64,000 nt of DNA. Origin: Planctomycetota bacterium. Its GTDB lineage: Bacteria > Planctomycetota > Planctomycetia > Planctomycetales > Planctomycetaceae. The stretch covers positions 1-64,000 of the forward strand of contig QQVO01000053.1 in the NCBI GenBank assembly GCA_003388505.1. The letters run 5' to 3'. Shown piece by piece: positions 10,401 to 18,241 of the stretch (positions are counted from its first letter, which is position 1; the number at the start of each line of letters is the position of its first letter). The translations under genes and the position numbers were made by a program. The notes beneath the pieces were generated by a model that saw nothing but the letters and a program-made list of their open reading frames with translations, had not been told where the DNA came from and made no database searches.

Positions 10401-12025
10401 GGAATAACTCGATGACGTACGAAGAGCGCGACGGCGTGAGTGGAGAACTCGTGGGACGGACCGAACTGCCGGTCGAGATTGCATCGTCGGAAGTTTCACC
10501 CGATTTCACACAGGTCGCGGTGATCCAGGGCGCCACGGTTCAGATTCTCGACATGAGCACGGGCGAGGTTGCCGTCGAACTGGAAGGTCATACCGAGAAC
10601 GTACGAGCGGGGGCCTGGTCGCCCGATTCCTCTCGCTACGCGACATTCACCGGCCGGGACAACTCGAACGAGAGCGAGTGCCGGATCTGGAATGTTGCAG
10701 ACGGGACCGTTGAGCAGGTTTACGAGACGGGTGCATTCCGGCACGGTGACGGGTTTAGTGTTCGGTTGCGTTGGACGTCGGACAGTGAAGAGCTGGTATT
10801 GTGGACTCCCCCCATGCACAACGAGGGCAGGACGCATGTCTTGAGTCTGAACGGTGCGGAACAGCGCTTCCGTGAAATGAATTACGGGATTGTCACATAC
10901 CATGGAGTACACGGTGCCAGGCTGCGCGTTCGGCCGTGGAAACCGGACGACGGATCACTGGTGTTTGGTAATCCAGGTTTCCTGTTGGTTGACCGGGAAA
11001 GCGGCTTTGTTCGGGAGACGTGGAATTGGAATCAGGTATCCGGATTCGTGTGGTCGCCGACGGGAGACACTGCGTATCTGGTCACGTCGTCGAGCGGCGG
11101 GCCGACTCCCGGCGTTCGAGTCATCGACGGCGGCACGGGTCAAGAGCGCGCGTACGTTCAAACCGATATGCGCTGGAGGTCGTGTTCGGCTGACGGCGAG
11201 CGACACGCACTGACCGTGCTGAATCGCGTGCGGATCGTCGAAATCGAGACGGATGAAACGATCAATGAATTTGAACTGCCGGTCTATCCGGAGGAACCGT
11301 CCGGCAACCAGTCGGTGCATCTGGCCCGGCTGTCGAACGATGGAGACCTGCTGGCGACGACCGGACGGGACACGGCACGTGTCTGGGACGCGGCCGTGCA
11401 TGTCTGGGACGTGAGCACCGGTGAATTGCGTTGTGCGATCGAGGGTTTTCAGGAGCCGGTCACGTCTGTCCGATGGATTCCCGGCGACGAGATGCTCGCC
11501 ACGACCGGACGGGACCGGATGATCCGGTTCTGGAACGCAGCGAGCGGGAAGCAGGAGTTTGCGCTTCAGGGCGGCGATGATCCGTTTGTCTCCTTCAGCA
11601 TCTCGCCCGATGGTACTCAACTTGCGATTGTCACGGAGTCCGGCAAGTGCCGGCTGTGGGAGGTAGGATCGCGCGAATTTGCGATCAGTTTTCCGGTCTT
11701 CCCCGGAGGATGCGGGACACCGGAGTGGTCGCCCGACGGCAACGTTCTGGCCATCGGGACGCCGCACGGAACTGTGCAGTTGCACTCGACCGAGACCGGC
11801 GAGCGCTGGGGCACGTTCCTGACATGGCGCGGCGGTCCGCTCGTCGCGATCAGTGCCGACGGACACTTCCGGCTGAACAACGCGCGGACCGACGACAAGG
11901 ACGAATTCGTCTATGTCGTCGAGACGGAGGACGGGTCGCAACTGACGCTCGACCGCACCGGGATGAGCAGCCGGTTCGGGTGGTTGAACGACCCGGTGGC
12001 GATCTCGCTGACTCCTGAAAACTGA
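7487..12025 (+). CDS. membrane Ser/Thr protein kinase with zinc-finger head, LRR and WD40 repeats
   Basis: 1512 residues from the ATG at 7487, preceded by GAGGAG. Order of parts: an anti-sigma-like zinc-binding segment, HFASCASC (31-38); kinase domain about 125-390, with glycine loop GVGGMGAVF (134-142), VALK with Lys156, catalytic loop HRDVKPDN (248-255), DFG (269-271) and activation segment GTPKYMSPEQA. A membrane segment follows at about 413-433. Then come a small domain, leucine-rich repeats at about 560-790 (repeating L..LV.L..L..L.L..T.V.D.G) and a WD40-type propeller from about 810 to the end. All kinase catalytic residues are present. The kinase is cytoplasmic and the repeats lie outside. 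With the ECF sigma factor upstream it probably forms a sensing unit in which the zinc finger may hold or receive the sigma factor. Confidence 0.92.
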   Translation: MPLVACPDRQTLNEFLLGRLSGEIAESIEEHFASCASCLESASNLGADDELCAAMRAAGEEDLERSPEVSELVSRIQFQLASRDTVLTGDTHSVPDDEPAEADLKRELLECLSQAESADELGRLGGYRVLRLLGVGGMGAVFEAEDPKLKRRVALKVMRPSLAAMTSARQRFLREAQSAAALQHDNIISIFQVGEDRKVSFLAMQLLEGESLAARLKRESPLPAEEVLRIGREIAQGLAAAHERGLLHRDVKPDNIWLEAAGGRVKLLDFGLARAVDEGVQVTQTGAIIGTPKYMSPEQATGGEVDPRSDLFSLGSVLYELATGRSAFGRQNLMATISAIGAAQPAAPETLNGELPVELSSLIMQLLEKAPDRRPQSAREVVTRIRGIEESRTSPAAAVQVAAMKQPPISRNKVLAGLGGVAAAVVLAIVFFMPTPEGTIRVEIRDPKVKVEVVDEGIVFTDAEGKPVEVGVGDHELVVTYGDLRFTTDSFSVKKNDTVIVSVELLAGNVRVMADGREIGRHDLPPRENKTRRIAQLVLELGGTLKTSEGVVVAIAELPEPPFRIWEIDLNDTAVQNSDLSRFSELTTLRRLSLGFTEVGDEGLAHLVGLSNLNTLVLNNTRVTDKGLAQLAGLSHLSYLSFDGTGVADSGLSHLTGLNRLRTLLLSGTTTSDAGVRHIVELKGLTTLNLDGTLISDTGLELLGELRELDYLGLHGTQVSDRGVQHIQSLKNLSVLHLQKTEVSDESLPVFEELERLKELHLDDTSVTPDGLKRLRRALPNCWITPSAGPPETAALTQIALVGDPTPLEGVRRWTVETARHRGAVKDLAVSPDDRLLATCGVDGSVRLWSMESLELEKILLRHTDEVQSVAWSSKGDVLASASLDGTIVLWDVESGSVTGTLEAETRPYSLSWSDEGDLLALIAFDPDAEAPNEPRYSVHVWDVGAGKRVQELDGYDRFRWKPGQRVLSLRRNNSMTYEERDGVSGELVGRTELPVEIASSEVSPDFTQVAVIQGATVQILDMSTGEVAVELEGHTENVRAGAWSPDSSRYATFTGRDNSNESECRIWNVADGTVEQVYETGAFRHGDGFSVRLRWTSDSEELVLWTPPMHNEGRTHVLSLNGAEQRFREMNYGIVTYHGVHGARLRVRPWKPDDGSLVFGNPGFLLVDRESGFVRETWNWNQVSGFVWSPTGDTAYLVTSSSGGPTPGVRVIDGGTGQERAYVQTDMRWRSCSADGERHALTVLNRVRIVEIETDETINEFELPVYPEEPSGNQSVHLARLSNDGDLLATTGRDTARVWDAAVHVWDVSTGELRCAIEGFQEPVTSVRWIPGDEMLATTGRDRMIRFWNAASGKQEFALQGGDDPFVSFSISPDGTQLAIVTESGKCRLWEVGSREFAISFPVFPGGCGTPEWSPDGNVLAIGTPHGTVQLHSTETGERWGTFLTWRGGPLVAISADGHFRLNNARTDDKDEFVYVVETEDGSQLTLDRTGMSSRFGWLNDPVAISLTPEN

Positions 12026-12069
12026 CGCCGTTGACCGCCGGGCAACATGAATTTCCGTCAACCCCTGCT

Positions 12070-12180
12070 ACTGCCCTGTCAGGGCCTTATTTTCGGGTTG
12101 GCTGAACCGCAAAACCGCACGAAACCCTGCGGGATTCGTGCTTCCGAGCGAACCGCTCAACCCGAAGATTCTCAATTGAC
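12070..12180 (+). repeat. dispersed repeat family C, copy 1
   Basis: About 110 bp between the convergent ends of the kinase gene and the oxidoreductase gene. It opens with a short CCCTGTCAGGG palindrome. Its centre is a strong hairpin, GCACGAA-CCCTGCGGG-TTCGTGC, and it ends near CTCAATTGAC. Other copies are at 31263-31372 and, inverted, at 60153-60268. The central hairpin could stop transcription from both sides here. Confidence 0.85.
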
Positions 12181-12186
12181 AAAGCC

Positions 12187-13506
12187 CTACGTCAACTCGG
12201 TCAGTCCCGGCTTCGCCAGCGGGAGTTGTTCCACAGTCGTATTCCAGTCCAGCGATTCGGGGACCAACTGCTGCTCGGAGTTGAGCGCCTGCTCCCAGGT
12301 GACCTGCTTGCCGGTGTAGGCCGCCATGCGGCCCATGACCCCCATCAAGGTCGTATGCGCCATACGATGGCCGTCGTTGATCGGACGCCCGCTGCGGATC
12401 GAAGCGAACAGCTCATCGTGCTCGACCTGGTACATGCTCCTGCCGTCGCGTTTGGCGCGCCACTCGGCGGCCCCTTCGATGACCGGCACGCGGCCGTCAA
12501 ACCGGCCGACACCTGTTGAACCGATCACGAGATCCGCGTTTTCGAGGTAGCAGCCGTCCTGTGAGCGGCTGCCGAGGAACCCGCGCACGCCGCCGGCGTA
12601 CTCGTACACGACGAAGACGTTGTCGTAGGTGTTGCCGTCCGAGGGGAACTGCTGGCTGCCGACCGCCACGGCCGATTCGGGCATCTGGTCGTCCAGCCAC
12701 CACGCCATCTTGTCGAGGCTGTGGCCGCCGGAGAGTAGGATCGTCAGATCGCCCGACAGCCACAGGTACGGATACCAGTCCCGAATCTGCCATTCGAGGT
12801 CGCTCATCTCGGGCGTCCGCTCGCCGTAATACTTGTGTCCCAGGCTGTTGCGATAGTAAGTCGCATACACGGCCCGAATGTCGCCGATCGCACCGCCGGA
12901 GAGCTGTTCCTTGAACGCCCTGAGCCCCGGGTGATACCGCCAGCAGAACCCGGAAACGACCGACAACCCCTGCTCTTCCGCCTTGTCAGACGCCGCCAGC
13001 GCCGTTCGCACGCCGGGCGCGTCGATCGCAGCCGTGATCTCGACAAAGCAGTGCTTGCCGGCGTCGACCGCGGCCGCATACTGCTGTGCGCGAAAAGCGG
13101 GCGGCGTCGCCAGAATCACAACGTCCACGTCGCTTTCCAGCAGCCGCTGGTAGGCGTCGAAACCGAGATAGCACCGCTCGGGATCGACCCGGACCTTCTC
13201 ACCCGCGTGGGTCTGCAGTTGAGTCAGGCTGGCCTGGAGGTTGTTCTCGAACAGATCGGCCATGGCGGTCAACGCCACATCCTCATCGGCCGCCAGCGCA
13301 TTGAGCGCCGCGCCGGCCCCGCGCCCGCCGCAGCCGAGCAGTCCCACGCGGAGCGTTTGCGTACTCGGCACGGCAGAAAGCACGGCCGGCGCTGTGATCG
13401 TTGATCCGAGCGCCGTGCCGACGGCGGCGGTCGTCGAGGACTGGAGGAAGTCCCGGCGCGATGCGCCGGTTACTGAGGAGTCCCGTCGAGTCTTGTGTTG
13501 ATCCAT
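12187..13506 (-). CDS. Tat-exported Gfo/Idh/MocA family oxidoreductase
   Basis: 439 residues. The N-terminus carries a twin-arginine signal (SRRDFLQSSTTAAVGTALGS), so it is exported folded, presumably with its nucleotide cofactor. The Rossmann fold begins at about 50 with LRVGLLGCGGRGAGAALNAL, and the C-terminal alpha/beta domain runs to about residue 400 with RYHPGLRAFKEQ and GGHSLDKMAWWL. Unusually, the motif normally read as EKP in this family, whose Lys acts in catalysis, is EIT here (CFVEITAAIDAPG). It may therefore have altered activity or none. It is followed 3 bases away by a secreted protein gene on the same strand. The substrate is unknown, though relatives act on sugars and their derivatives. 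Confidence 0.88.
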   Translation of the reverse strand: MDQHKTRRDSSVTGASRRDFLQSSTTAAVGTALGSTITAPAVLSAVPSTQTLRVGLLGCGGRGAGAALNALAADEDVALTAMADLFENNLQASLTQLQTHAGEKVRVDPERCYLGFDAYQRLLESDVDVVILATPPAFRAQQYAAAVDAGKHCFVEITAAIDAPGVRTALAASDKAEEQGLSVVSGFCWRYHPGLRAFKEQLSGGAIGDIRAVYATYYRNSLGHKYYGERTPEMSDLEWQIRDWYPYLWLSGDLTILLSGGHSLDKMAWWLDDQMPESAVAVGSQQFPSDGNTYDNVFVVYEYAGGVRGFLGSRSQDGCYLENADLVIGSTGVGRFDGRVPVIEGAAEWRAKRDGRSMYQVEHDELFASIRSGRPINDGHRMAHTTLMGVMGRMAAYTGKQVTWEQALNSEQQLVPESLDWNTTVEQLPLAKPGLTELT

Positions 13507-13509
13507 GAT

Positions 13510-14490
13510 CTACTCATCCTCTCGCATTTCGTTCACGAACGCGCGATACATCTCAAGCGGCTGAGACATTTCGTCATCCAGCGGCGTCAGCGCCAATCGC
13601 ACGCGTATGGACCGCTGGTCGCCCGGCCGCACATCATCGCCGAAGAGTGAGAGGTCAAACGCACTGTAATCAGTCAGCCGGTCTTCTTCGGTGTCGCCGT
13701 GATATCGCGTGCTGATCGCGTAGCAGTCTTCCGGCCGCGCCATCAGCACCACGGCCGACTGCTCTTCGGGATCTGTGAGAAACGCCAGGCAATACCCGTA
13801 CCGTCTGACCGGGCACATCTGGACGAACGGCACGCCTCCCTCCGATCGTTCCCATCGTCCGTCCACACAATGCCGGGCCGCCAGCGGGTCGCGGGGAAAC
13901 ACGAGCACCGTATCGCGGAAGACGTCGTTCACCGTCGGCAACACCAGTTGCGGCTCATCGCCAATCCGCGGCTTGAGGTAGACGTGCGGCCGCAGCGTTC
14001 CGTCAAAATAGTTCGACATGAACAACTCGTAAGCGGCGTAGTTGCCGTTCGACCGCAGTCGCACGATGACATCGACCGAATTCCGACCCGACACTTCATA
14101 CCGGGCCGTCAACTCTCCCAGATGCGAGTCGGTCTCCGGCCACGTGACTTCCGCCCAGTTGTCCTCGCTCGCGATCGACCGCTCCATAATCCGCGGCTGT
14201 CCCATCACCAGGTTGACCGACATCAGCTTGAAGAGATTCAGCGCGGAGTACCGGCTGTCGATCACCTGCCTCCCCGTTCGCTTGTCCACCAGCCGGGAGA
14301 CGCCGTGATAATTTCCATCAAGCCGGATCGTGCCCTCCATGTCGTCGGTCGCGAACTCGAACGTCGACTCGGTCTCGCCGGGGCTCAGTGTCAGTTGCGT
14401 ATCGTCCGCCGGCAACGTCGACCCGTACAGCGAGCACAGAGACGCCGCACACCACAAGATGAGTCGAGCCGGCTGGATCGTAAGTGTCAT
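13510..14490 (-). CDS. hypothetical secreted protein
   Basis: 326 residues with a Sec-type signal (MTLTIQPARLILWCAASLCS..., cleavage near residue 27). The mature part is rich in beta strands and aromatic residues and has no domain I recognise. Stretches such as DGNYHGVSRLVDKRTGRQV and YEVSGRNSVDVIVRLRSNG look like a carbohydrate-binding or lyase-like beta sandwich, but this is only an impression. Its stop is 3 bases before the start of the oxidoreductase gene (12187-13506), so the two form an operon and probably act on the same substrate outside the cytoplasm. Confidence 0.7.
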   Translation of the reverse strand: MTLTIQPARLILWCAASLCSLYGSTLPADDTQLTLSPGETESTFEFATDDMEGTIRLDGNYHGVSRLVDKRTGRQVIDSRYSALNLFKLMSVNLVMGQPRIMERSIASEDNWAEVTWPETDSHLGELTARYEVSGRNSVDVIVRLRSNGNYAAYELFMSNYFDGTLRPHVYLKPRIGDEPQLVLPTVNDVFRDTVLVFPRDPLAARHCVDGRWERSEGGVPFVQMCPVRRYGYCLAFLTDPEEQSAVVLMARPEDCYAISTRYHGDTEEDRLTDYSAFDLSLFGDDVRPGDQRSIRVRLALTPLDDEMSQPLEMYRAFVNEMREDE

Positions 14491-14645
14491 AGGATCAACT
14501 TCCGCTGGTTCTCAAAACGCTCACGAAACCCGGCTTCCTGAAATGAAACCGTCTCCTCCACCCCGACATCAGTGTGGACTGACCGAACTCCATCTGCAAG
14601 CGCGCGCGGAACCGGCGCTCTCGAAGTCAGAATTGGCGCGGCCGG

Positions 14646-15353
14646 TTACGGCTCGCGGCGGAGTTCGAGAATCTGAAGCTTGGTTCCGGAAGGAAATGCA
14701 CACTGGTTTCCGGTTTCGTCACGAGTGGTGATCTGGAAACCGTGGTCCAGCGCAAGTTTGTAGAAACGTGGCGCCTGCGAGCGGCCGGGGTCCCCAATCC
14801 AGCACACGCCGCCCGGCGCGAGCATCGCCTGCAGCAGCGTCAGCAGCGGCTCGTGACTGCGGGCCTCGTAGATCACTTCGCAGCCCAGGATGACGGGGAA
14901 CTGCCGCTCAGCCGGGCGACGCCAGTCGAGCCGCAGCGTCTCGACAGCTCCCAGCGAGTTTCTCTCGGCGTTGACCCGGCAGAGCGCCAGCGACGTCTCG
15001 TCATAGTCACTGAAGGTCACCTGCCAGCCACGCGCCTTGGCGGCCAGGCCGACCAGTCCGATTCCTGAACCAAGTTCCAGCACCTCGGTTCCGGGCGCCC
15101 AATTCGCCGTTTTCAGAACGCGGGCCATTGGAACACTGGCCGGCCAGAGATAGGTCCAGTACGGCATGTAATCGTCGCGGCGATTCGCTTCGAGCACACT
15201 CGGTTCGTCCAGAAAGCAGTCGGGCGTCGCCGGCTGGACGAGTTCGATCGTTCTCCAGCCCAGATCGATCGTCTGCCGCGTCCATCCGCCGGGGATCTCC
15301 GGCAAGCCGCCGGGTGTGGAGATGCTCGAAGCGTTGGTGGACAGAGTGGGCAT
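14646..15353 (-). CDS. class I SAM-dependent methyltransferase
   Basis: 235 residues from the ATG at 15353. No clear ribosome binding site precedes it, so the start is uncertain. The AdoMet-binding motif I is VLELGSGIGLVGL (about 91-103). It is followed by the acidic post-I motif VTFSDYDETSLALC and by the motif IV region FPVILGCEVIYE. The overall pattern YMPYWTYLWPASVPMA before motif I and CEVIYE after it resembles the family-16 (lysine) methyltransferases that modify proteins. The substrate is not known. It stands alone, divergent from the YTV-like gene and convergent with nothing. Confidence 0.85.
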   Translation of the reverse strand: MPTLSTNASSISTPGGLPEIPGGWTRQTIDLGWRTIELVQPATPDCFLDEPSVLEANRRDDYMPYWTYLWPASVPMARVLKTANWAPGTEVLELGSGIGLVGLAAKARGWQVTFSDYDETSLALCRVNAERNSLGAVETLRLDWRRPAERQFPVILGCEVIYEARSHEPLLTLLQAMLAPGGVCWIGDPGRSQAPRFYKLALDHGFQITTRDETGNQCAFPSGTKLQILELRREP

Positions 15354-15590
15354 GTCTGAATTGTACAGGGCGTTCGTGCATCGAAAACGATGGCCGCCCG
15401 GATTCCTCCCGACCTCCCGCCGCAGTAGGGAGGCCTCCCGCAGCGGACGCCATGAGACTTTCGACCCGCTGGCAGAGGCTGTGGAACGTGCGAAGGCTGC
15501 CCACTGCATGTCGCAGACGCCGTGAGACTTCTGATTGCTTCACGCCCAATCGTCCGAATTCGCGCGATTTCGGCTGCAGTCTCGGTTCCT

Positions 15591-15610
15591 CCGAAGTCTC
15601 ACGACTTCGG
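15591..15610. repeat. 20-bp palindrome, third copy
   Basis: CCGAAGTCTCACGACTTCGG, identical to 7347-7366. Confidence 0.8.
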
Positions 15611-15710
15611 AAACTGATCGGCGAGAATCGCCGGAACGGGCGGCCGGCGAGGCGATCAGAACGCCTCTGCTGCAAAAAATACAAAGTATCGGCAAAAACA
15701 GCCCCCGGTC

Positions 15711-15739
15711 TTGACCCAAAATTTCAACTCCGGTAGAAA
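15711..15739 (+). promoter_or_regulatory. candidate sigma-70-like promoter of the YTV-like gene
   Basis: TTGACC at 15711-15716 and TAGAAA at 15734-15739 with a 17-base spacer, about 110 bases before the start codon. The match is moderate and the planctomycete consensus is not well fixed. Confidence 0.4.
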
Positions 15740-15851
15740 CCGCCACCCACAACGCGGACGGAACATCGACCCTCTCCCGTCCGTTCGTCCGGCCCGTTCG
15801 GGCCACTCGGCTCTCTCCCCCTCCCATTCCCGTAACGGTAGGAACGAATCC

Positions 15852-16946
15852 ATGTTCGTGCTTTCGTCCCGCGCCCTTCGCGCGCTGTCTGTCGCCGGAG
15901 CCCTGCTGACGCTGAACGCGGTTGCGTCGGCCCAGTGGTACGATCCCTGCGGCCCCTGCGGCCAGCCGGTGGCCTACGCCCCGCCCCCCGTGACCGTCAT
16001 GGCCAACCCCTGCCCCTGCCTGCAACCGGTGCAGGAGACGGTCTACAAGGAAGTGCCGGTCACGAAGTACCGCACTGTGCAACGCACGGTCAAGAAGCCG
16101 GTCGTGCGCACGGTTTACGAAGATCGCCCGGTCACCGCCTACCGCACCGAGTACGAACAGCGCACCGCGGAAGTCCCCGGCGTGTCCTACCAGACCGTCA
16201 CGGAATGCCGTCAGGTGACGCAGAACCGCAGTTACTGGCGGACCGCCTGGCAGCCCAATCCCAAGATGTCTCCCTGTCAGTACGACCCGAGCCCGACCTT
16301 CATGGGCGCGATGAATCGCATGGGTTACTCCCTGCGGATGGCGATGACGCCGAACTACACGCCCCGCCGGGAGTTCGTGCCGAACGTCGTGGCCTATAAC
16401 GTTCCCACCACGCGGACGGTGGCTGTGCCGACGACGCGGCAGGTGACCTATAACGTCGCCAAGACCGTTCCCTACCAGACCACGCAGCGTGTGGCGGTCC
16501 AGAAGACGGAATACGTCGATCAGGAAGTCACGGCCTACGAGCCTTACACCGAAATGCAGACCGTGGCCGTCGGCACGACGACCCGCTATGCCCTCGTCGA
16601 CCCGACCGGTGGAACGGCCACCGCCGCCCGCCCCACGCCCGCCGCCACCGCCGAACAGCCCGTTCCGCAACGCACGGCGGATGGCTCGGACGACGAGACC
16701 GATTCGGGCTCGGACGACGCCAACTGGAATTTCAATTCCTACGAGCGGCCGAAATCGAAGACTCCCCGGGATCCCGGCTACTACGACACCCGCCGCGAGA
16801 CCGACAACGAAGCCGCCCGCGTGGCGGATTCGTCCCAACCCGCCAGGCCCGGCGTTGTTCGCACCGCCGGTTGGCGCAAGTCCCGTCGCACCCGCGGCGA
16901 CGCACCGGTTAAGACCGGCCCCGCTCGGTCGGTCGCCTCCAACTGA
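15852..16946 (+). CDS. secreted YTV-type repeat protein
   Basis: 364 residues from the ATG at 15852, which follows TAGGAA and opens a signal peptide (MFVLSSRALRALSVAGALLT..., cleavage at VASA|Q). The mature start is Cys/Pro/Gly-rich (YDPCGPCGQP). A long region follows of repeated Val-Thr-Tyr-Arg units such as VPVTKYRTVQRTVKKPVVRT, VYEDRPVTAYRTEYEQRT and later VAVPTTRQVTYNVAKTVPYQ. Cysteine-containing YTV-repeat proteins are known as cell-wall components in planctomycetes, and this resembles them in composition and repeat style. The tail is Ser/Asp- and then Arg-rich. It is likely a surface structural protein. It ends at a strong terminator and is not in an operon. Confidence 0.75.
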   Translation: MFVLSSRALRALSVAGALLTLNAVASAQWYDPCGPCGQPVAYAPPPVTVMANPCPCLQPVQETVYKEVPVTKYRTVQRTVKKPVVRTVYEDRPVTAYRTEYEQRTAEVPGVSYQTVTECRQVTQNRSYWRTAWQPNPKMSPCQYDPSPTFMGAMNRMGYSLRMAMTPNYTPRREFVPNVVAYNVPTTRTVAVPTTRQVTYNVAKTVPYQTTQRVAVQKTEYVDQEVTAYEPYTEMQTVAVGTTTRYALVDPTGGTATAARPTPAATAEQPVPQRTADGSDDETDSGSDDANWNFNSYERPKSKTPRDPGYYDTRRETDNEAARVADSSQPARPGVVRTAGWRKSRRTRGDAPVKTGPARSVASN

Positions 16947-16980
16947 GGATCGCCCGCTCGCAATTCGCTGAAAAACTGAA

Positions 16981-17017
16981 ACGACGCCGATCGTCCGGTC
17001 GGCGTCGTTTTCTTTTT
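16981..17017 (+). terminator. Rho-independent terminator
   Basis: ACGACGCCGA and TCGGCGTCGT form a perfect 10-bp stem around TCGTCCGG, followed by TTTCTTTTT. It lies 35 bases after the stop of the YTV-like gene. Confidence 0.9.
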
Positions 17018-17112
17018 CGGGCCGCATCATTTCGGTCCAGGCGTGCTCAGCGGCTCACATTCACTACAATTCTCACTCCACGCCACGACCAACGACTTCC
17101 TGCCTGCTGCAA

Positions 17113-18240
17113 ATGGCCCACGCTTACACGCCCGGACTGCAGGTCGCACAGCGCACGCGGTACCGCGCGCGGCGGGTGCTGCCGATTGAAGGCGACGTGC
17201 TGGTCGAAGCGGGTCAGAAAGTCCAAGCAGAGGAGATCGTGGCGCGAGCCGAATTGCCGGGGGATATTTTCCCCGTCAACCTGGCCAACGTGCTTTCGGT
17301 TCCGCCGGCCGACGTCCCGACCTCTCTGCTCAAGCAAGAGGGGGACCGAATCGAGGTCGGCGAAGTCATCGCGATCACCAAGGGGATCTTCGGTTTCTTC
17401 AAATCGGAGTACGCCGCCAAGGTCGCCGGGCGGATCGAAACGGTCTCCGGCGTCACCGGCCAGATGATCGTCCGGGGTGCGCCGATCCCCGTGGAAGTCC
17501 GGGCGTACCTCACCGGCGAAGTTGTCGAAGTTCTCCCTTCGGAAGGCTGCGTGATTGAAGCCGAGACCACCTTCGTGCAGGGCATCTTCGGCATCGGCGG
17601 CGAGGCTTACGGCCCGATCCGGATGGCGTGCGCCGAGCACACGGAAGAGTTTTCGCCCGAACTGATTCGCGACGACATGCGCGGCGCGATCGTCATCGGC
17701 GGAGCGCGGGTGACGGGCGAAACCGTGAAGCGAGCGATCGACGCCGGAGTCAATGCGATCATCTCCGGCGGCATCGACGACGCCGACCTGAAGCAGGCGC
17801 TCGGCTACGATCTGGGCGTCGCCATCACCGGCACGGAGAAGATCGGCCTCACGCTGATCGTCACCGAAGGGTTCGGCGAGATCGCGATGGCGGAGCGGAC
17901 GTTCCAGTTGCTCGCGGCCCACGAGGGCGCTGCCGCCGCCTGCAACGGCGCAACGCAGATTCGCGCGGGCGTGATGCGACCGGAGATCGTGATTCCACTC
18001 GCCGCCGCGGACGAAGAGGCCGCAGCGGCATCGAAGCACGTGGCGGCGGCCCTCGAAATCGGGACGCCGGTGCGAATCATCCGCGACCCGCACTTCGGCG
18101 TGCTGGGAGAAGTCGCTGCGCTGCCGTCCGAGCCGCAGGTGCTGGAGTCCGGTTCCAAAGCGCGGGTTCTGGAAGTAAAGTCTGCGTCGGGACAGACGCT
18201 GCTCGTGCCGCGGGCCAACGTGGAAATCATCGGAGGATAA
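17113..18240 (+). CDS. barrel-sandwich domain protein, first gene of a membrane cluster
   Basis: 375 residues, cytoplasmic by sequence (no signal or membrane segment). The N-terminal 130 residues have hairpins like those of biotinyl/lipoyl or RnfC-type barrel-sandwich domains (VLPIEGDVLVEAGQKVQ, then GDRIEVGEVIAITKG). The middle has RGAIVIGGARVTGETVKRAI and GVNAIISGGIDDADLKQALG. The last 60 residues (LGEVAALPSE...GQTLLVPRANVEII) look like a small KOW/SH3-like barrel. I know of no assigned function. Its stop is one base before the next gene, and the run continues to 22049. It may be the soluble part of a membrane complex. Confidence 0.7.
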   Translation: MAHAYTPGLQVAQRTRYRARRVLPIEGDVLVEAGQKVQAEEIVARAELPGDIFPVNLANVLSVPPADVPTSLLKQEGDRIEVGEVIAITKGIFGFFKSEYAAKVAGRIETVSGVTGQMIVRGAPIPVEVRAYLTGEVVEVLPSEGCVIEAETTFVQGIFGIGGEAYGPIRMACAEHTEEFSPELIRDDMRGAIVIGGARVTGETVKRAIDAGVNAIISGGIDDADLKQALGYDLGVAITGTEKIGLTLIVTEGFGEIAMAERTFQLLAAHEGAAAACNGATQIRAGVMRPEIVIPLAAADEEAAAASKHVAAALEIGTPVRIIRDPHFGVLGEVAALPSEPQVLESGSKARVLEVKSASGQTLLVPRANVEIIGG

Positions 18241-18241
18241 C

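Larger units (their letters stand above)
15354..15851. other. intergenic region between divergent genes
   Basis: No gene supported. It carries one copy of the 20-bp palindrome seen at 7315-7366 (15591-15610) and a candidate promoter for the downstream gene at 15711-15739. The open frames across it are shadows. Confidence 0.5.

Noticed and set aside
12986-13404. several overlapping frames on both strands of the oxidoreductase gene
   Set aside because: Arg/Gly-rich shadows; the minus-strand frame is the one with the Tat signal and Rossmann fold.
15540-17030. 496-codon open frame opposite the YTV-like gene
   Set aside because: Gly/Arg-rich shadow caused by GC bias. The plus strand has a signal peptide, repeats, a promoter candidate and a terminator.
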